Below the pieces are notes generated by a model. That model worked only from the letters and a program-made list of their open reading frames with translations, did not search any database and was not told the DNA's origin. A DNA stretch of 8,655 nt from Nitrospinae bacterium CG22_combo_CG10-13_8_21_14_all_47_10 (GTDB lineage Bacteria; Nitrospinota; Nitrospinia; Nitrospinales; VA-1): NCBI GenBank assembly GCA_002786505.1, contig PCTK01000131.1, forward strand, positions 1,668 to 10,322. Reading direction: 5' to 3'. The position numbers and the translations under genes were made by a program. This document shows, piece by piece, positions 6,149 to 8,655 of the stretch (position 1 is the first letter of the stretch; each line of letters begins with the position of its first letter).

Positions 6149-6922
6149 TCACCGTTTCATCATTTTCTGTTGCATGGGACGGCGCAGTTTTGTTGGAATA
6201 TAAGACGAGAGTTTCTCATATACCAGCATGGGGTTGTTGTCTTGAATGATCGATGCCGCCCCTTCGAATATGATTTCAAGGTTGATAACTTCGACAAGGG
6301 TTCTCGCTCTTAGTTTACCCGCAATCGGATTAAAAATCAGTGACGAGAGAAGGCTCCCGTAAAAGGTAGTCAACAGGGCTACTGCCATTGAAGGACCAAC
6401 TGTTTCAGGGTTGTTTAATTTTGTCAGCATTTGTACGAGACCGATCAGGGTACCGATCATTCCAAAAGAGGGCGCGTAAAGCCCCATCTTCTTAAAAACA
6501 TCCTGAATAATAAAATGCCTTTGCTTCATGGATTCAATTTCAATATTCAGCGTGTCTCGCATCATATCTTCCTTGGAACCATCTGCAATAAGGTTGCAGG
6601 CTTTTTTGAGGAAGTCCGACTCGATTTCCAGTTTGCTCAAAGCCACAATACCCTGTCTACGGCTCAGGGTGCAAAGCTCAACCATGGTGGAAACCATGTC
6701 GTTAGAGTCTTCTTTGGAGGAGGTAAAGACAAAAATAGCGGCCTTAAAGGCCGACTTGACATCATCAAGCTGGAAGGTGATGAGCGAGGCGGCTAAGGTG
6801 CCTCCAATAACAATCATCAATCCAGGGATATTCAGGAATGTCTGAATATCACCCCCGATAAAAATAGCGGAAACGATCAGAACCAGGCCCGAAATGATCC
6901 CTGCTAAAGAAGCTATGTCCAA
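6149..6922 (-). CDS. motA: MotA/PomA-like flagellar stator (proton/sodium channel) protein
   Basis: This inner-membrane subunit of the stator surrounds MotB and transmits ion flow to the rotor through its cytoplasmic loop. It has 257 residues, typical for the family, with four membrane helices at about 4-22, 32-50, 149-168 and 179-202. The large cytoplasmic loop between helices 2 and 3 carries the SRRQG (87-91) and LEIE (98-101) charges expected to contact FliG. Helix 3 has APSFGMIGTLIGL, and helix 4 VALLTTFYGSLLSSLIFNPIAGKL, resembling sodium-type PomA more than E. coli MotA. The coupling ion is not settled by this. The start is a TTG at 6922, chosen because AAGGG lies 7 nt upstream and the sequence opens with the family-typical MDIASLAGIISG. 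It is the first gene of the motA-motB-PilZ cluster. No rotor, hook or filament gene is in the window. Confidence 0.95.
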   Translation of the reverse strand: MDIASLAGIISGLVLIVSAIFIGGDIQTFLNIPGLMIVIGGTLAASLITFQLDDVKSAFKAAIFVFTSSKEDSNDMVSTMVELCTLSRRQGIVALSKLEIESDFLKKACNLIADGSKEDMMRDTLNIEIESMKQRHFIIQDVFKKMGLYAPSFGMIGTLIGLVQMLTKLNNPETVGPSMAVALLTTFYGSLLSSLIFNPIAGKLRARTLVEVINLEIIFEGAASIIQDNNPMLVYEKLSSYIPTKLRRPMQQKMMKR

Positions 6923-6929
6923 AGTTCAG

Positions 6930-6934
6930 CCCTT
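6930..6934 (-). promoter_or_regulatory. Ribosome binding site of motA (supports a TTG start)
   Basis: AAGGG on the minus strand, 7 nt before the TTG at 6922. There is no competing ATG that would keep the conserved MotA N-terminus. Confidence 0.65.
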
Positions 6935-6950
6935 TTATAAACAATTCTTA

Positions 6951-7008
6951 CGGAAATACGGATTCGATAAATCTACCACTTTGTTCAAATTTCCGCAATA
7001 ATTTCCGC
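6951..7008. repeat. TTTCCG repeats upstream of motA (direct and inverted)
   Basis: AATTTCCGC occurs twice on the plus strand, at 6988-6996 and 7000-7008, exactly 12 nt apart. Its inverse, CGGAAAT, lies at 6951-6957. The group is 29-86 nt upstream of the motA start, where an operator or activator site would sit. It is short and could be chance. Confidence 0.4.
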
Positions 7009-7122
7009 TAGTTAGCCATATTCTCCCGGACTGGAAATATGCCCGGACAGCGACAACCAGACCTTAAAAGCCGGGTTTCCAACGGTTTTCTACCTATTTT
7101 TGTTCATAACGGCTGGTTGCGT

Positions 7123-7136
7123 GGCTATAATTAGCC
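7123..7136. repeat. 14-bp palindrome GGCTA-taat-TAGCC
   Basis: A perfect 5-bp inverted repeat with a 4-nt centre, about 200 nt upstream of motA. No T-run follows on either strand, so it is not a terminator. It could be a small operator or chance. Confidence 0.4.
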
Positions 7137-7187
7137 TGAATTCAAAAATTTATTGGTTCCTACCTGTTTTTTTCGGTGGTGAAATCT

Positions 7188-7203
7188 GGCTCAAGGCTGA
7201 ACC
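7188..7203. repeat. Hairpin GGCTCA-aggc-TGAACC
   Basis: A 6-bp stem (one G-U pair in the minus-strand RNA) with a 4-nt loop, about 100 nt beyond the oppF stop. On the plus strand a run of seven Ts follows at 7211-7217, but 7 nt away. On the minus strand, the direction of the genes, no T-run follows. It is a poor intrinsic terminator for either direction. Confidence 0.35.
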
Positions 7204-7268
7204 CTCGCCATTTTTTTAAGGGAGGCTAATAAGTGAAGGTTTTGTTATTTCAATGGAGTTGAGGAGGC

Positions 7269-7302
7269 TGGCAAAATGGGGCTCATTTGAATGGCAAAAT
7301 GG
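7269..7302. repeat. 11-bp direct repeat TGGCAAAATGG just after oppF
   Basis: Two exact copies, at 7269-7279 and 7292-7302, are spaced 23 nt apart. The second abuts the oppF stop codon. It looks like a small local duplication; no function is evident. Confidence 0.5.
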
Positions 7303-8271
7303 CTATTCATCATAGAGGTGGCAGTGCACCTGGTGTCCTTCTTCCAGTTGAACCTGAGAAGGGACTTCAATTTTGCAACGGTTCATGACTTTTGGGCAAC
7401 GTGGATGGAAATGACATCCGGATGGTGGGTTAAGCGGGGAGGGGACATCTCCCGGAAGTGGCTGGGGTCGGTTGCGGGACTTAGGGTCGAGGGATGGCTT
7501 GGAAGCGAGTAATGCCTGTGTGTAGGGGTGGGCTGGGGTGTTGGCGATTTGTTCCGTGCTGGCCAGTTCCACTATTTTTCCCAGATACATGACAGCGGTT
7601 CTCTGCGAAAGGTGTTTGACAACATTGAGGTCATGCGAAATAAAGAGCATGGACAGGTTTTCTTCCTGCTGAAGCGTTTGCAGTAAATTTATGATTTGAG
7701 CCTGGATGGATACATCCAATGCGGAAACGGGTTCATCGCAAACGATATAACGGGGGCCAAGAGCCAGAGCCCTGGCTATACCAATGCGTTGCCTCTGTCC
7801 TCCAGAAAATTCGTGCGGATACCGGTTCAAATACATGGACGAAAGCCCTACTTTCTCCATGAGTGACTCTACTTTAGTCCGCAACGCTTTTCCGTTGATG
7901 CGGAAATGCACAGAAAGTGCCTCCCCGATAATTTGCTCAACCGTAAACCGGGGATTCAGCGAACTGTACGGGTCCTGGAAAATGATCTGCATCTTGGGGC
8001 GCAATCTTGCCAACTCTTTCCTGTTCAACCTGAATATATCGACATCTTCAAAATACACATTCCCGGACGTGGGTTGCATGAGACGCAAACTCATTCGCCC
8101 CACCGTTGTTTTCCCGCAACCGGATTCCCCAACCAGGCCTAATATTTCTCCTTCATGAATCTCAAAGGATACGTCATCGACAGCTTTTACCTGGTTGACC
8201 ACCTTCGATAACAGTCCTCCATATACAGGGAAGTATTTTCTCAGGGAACGAACGGTCAATAATTTTTTCAT
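7303..8271 (-). CDS. oppF: Peptide/nickel-type ABC importer ATPase, OppF/DppF-like
   Basis: This is one of the two ATPase subunits that drive uptake through an OppBC/DppBC-type permease at the inner membrane. All nucleotide-binding motifs are intact: Walker A GESGCGKT (48-55), Q-loop Q99 in IFQDPYSSLNPR, signature FSGGQRQR (155-162), Walker B YIVCDEP (175-181), D-loop SALD (183-186) and switch H213 in SHD. The C-terminal oligopeptide/dipeptide-transporter domain follows, with HPYTQALL and four Cys (C286, C292, C299, C317; GCHFHPRC...C...C). Such cysteines are typical of the family and may hold a metal or Fe-S site. It has 322 residues, a normal length. Its ATG overlaps the upstream gene's TGA (ATGA), so translation is coupled and no separate ribosome binding site is needed. 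The substrate (oligopeptide, dipeptide, nickel or other) cannot be told without the binding protein, so the opp name is by family resemblance. Confidence 0.95.
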   Translation of the reverse strand: MKKLLTVRSLRKYFPVYGGLLSKVVNQVKAVDDVSFEIHEGEILGLVGESGCGKTTVGRMSLRLMQPTSGNVYFEDVDIFRLNRKELARLRPKMQIIFQDPYSSLNPRFTVEQIIGEALSVHFRINGKALRTKVESLMEKVGLSSMYLNRYPHEFSGGQRQRIGIARALALGPRYIVCDEPVSALDVSIQAQIINLLQTLQQEENLSMLFISHDLNVVKHLSQRTAVMYLGKIVELASTEQIANTPAHPYTQALLASKPSLDPKSRNRPQPLPGDVPSPLNPPSGCHFHPRCPKVMNRCKIEVPSQVQLEEGHQVHCHLYDE

Positions 8272-8655
8272 GCGGCAGGTGTGGTTTCATAGAGCCAGCA
8301 GGCGGTCTCATGAGGATTTTTACCGTCAATAGATTCCAAAGGAGGAATCATTTTCGTGCACTGATCGAGTTTTTCCGCGCACCGGGGGTGAAACGCGCAT
8401 CCCTTGGGTAGGTAGGCCGGGTGGGGAACGGTGCCTGGTATCGTTTCCAGTTTCGAGCCGTCTTTAGGTAATGAATTGAGCAGGCCGCGGGTATAGGGGT
8501 GTGCCGGTGAGGCAAATAACTCTTCAACCGGGGCCAATTCCACCACTTTTCCTGAATACATCACGGCTACCCGGTCGGCGTATTGAGCCACAATACCAAG
8601 GTTATGGGTGATAAGCAGAATGGACATATGGGTTTCTTTTCTCAGCCGATCAAGC
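8268..8655 (-). CDS. oppD: Peptide/nickel-type ABC importer ATPase, OppD/DppD-like, C-terminal part (5' end beyond window)
   Basis: Only the last 128 or so codons are present; the frame stays open to the right edge (LDRLRKETHMSILLITHNLG...), so the true start lies outside. Walker A, signature and Walker B are therefore not visible. The switch histidine is seen in ITHNLGIVAQYADRVAVMYSGKVVE. It is followed by the oligopeptide-transporter C-terminal domain with HPYTRGLLNSLP and the Cys set GCAFHPRC-x6-C-x19-C, parallel to that of the next gene. Asn follows the switch His, where Asp is commoner; both occur in this family. It ends in TGA overlapping the oppF ATG. The OppD-then-OppF order suggests that the binding-protein and permease genes lie further right, outside this window. 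Confidence 0.95.
   Translation of the reverse strand, partial: LDRLRKETHMSILLITHNLGIVAQYADRVAVMYSGKVVELAPVEELFASPAHPYTRGLLNSLPKDGSKLETIPGTVPHPAYLPKGCAFHPRCAEKLDQCTKMIPPLESIDGKNPHETACWLYETTPAA

Larger units (their letters stand above)
6923..7302. other. 380-nt gene-free region between oppF and motA
   Basis: No reading frame of useful length with a ribosome binding site exists here on either strand; the candidate peptides are under 15 residues. It must contain the motA promoter if motA is not read through from the opp genes, but I see no good sigma70, sigma28 or sigma54 site on the minus strand. No stem followed by a T-run terminates the opp genes on the minus strand. It does contain several short repeats and a palindrome, listed separately, so a regulatory role is likely but unproven. 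Confidence 0.6.

Noticed and set aside
4505..6922. Zorya-type anti-phage system (ZorA/ZorB are MotA/MotB-like, with a long coiled coil)
   Set aside because: In Zorya the long tail is on the MotA-like subunit and zorC/zorD or zorE follow. Here the MotA is of normal size, the coiled coil is on MotB, and the next gene is a PilZ protein; no helicase or nuclease gene is present.
7106..7133. Sigma28-like site (GCCGTTAT with an upstream TAATTATA) or GG-N10-GC sigma54-like matches upstream of motA on the minus strand
   Set aside because: They match the consensus only partly, especially at the -35 or -12 element, and lie 180-290 nt from the start codon.
7291..7512. Plus-strand reading frame opposite the end of oppF
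   Set aside because: It is antisense to the conserved C-terminal domain of the ABC ATPase.

Overview
The window comes from a diderm (Gram-negative), probably motile bacterium of moderate GC content. Diderm character follows from lptD, the outer-membrane LPS translocon; possible motility follows from a motA/motB pair. I cannot name the organism from sequence alone. The gene content would fit a deltaproteobacterial-type or Nitrospinota-like lineage better than an enteric one, but this is a weak inference. I see no tRNA, rRNA, CRISPR array, insertion sequence or attachment site. All genes but one lie on the minus strand, so transcription runs mostly from high to low coordinates.

Reading in the direction of transcription from the right edge: the 3' end of an oppD-type ATPase gene (8268-8655, cut by the window) overlaps an oppF-type ATPase gene (7303-8271) by an ATGA stop/start. 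Together they are the two nucleotide-binding subunits of a peptide/nickel-type ABC importer. A 380-nt stretch without genes (6923-7302) follows, with several short repeats but no convincing terminator or promoter. Then comes a motor module: motA (6149-6922, TTG start), an unusual motB with about 310 residues of predicted cytoplasmic coiled coil ahead of its membrane helix (4505-6094), and a small PilZ-domain gene (4135-4527, TTG start) that overlaps the end of motB. The order suggests a stator complex plus a c-di-GMP-responsive partner made from one transcript.

Beyond it are an unrecognised 214-residue protein (3421-4065, minus) and, converging on it, the only plus-strand gene (2878-3387). 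That gene appears to encode a LexA/CI-type S24 peptidase-like domain without a DNA-binding domain and with Cys where the catalytic Ser should be. Divergent from it are folC (1355-2686; folate polyglutamylation) and, overlapping folC by 50 bp, the first 468 codons of lptD (1-1404, running off the left edge).

The most interesting parts are the motA / coiled-coil-motB / PilZ cassette and the degenerate S24-like protein. I found no clear evidence of a defence island or of a wholly new system. The coiled-coil stator with a coupled PilZ protein is the best candidate for something under-described.
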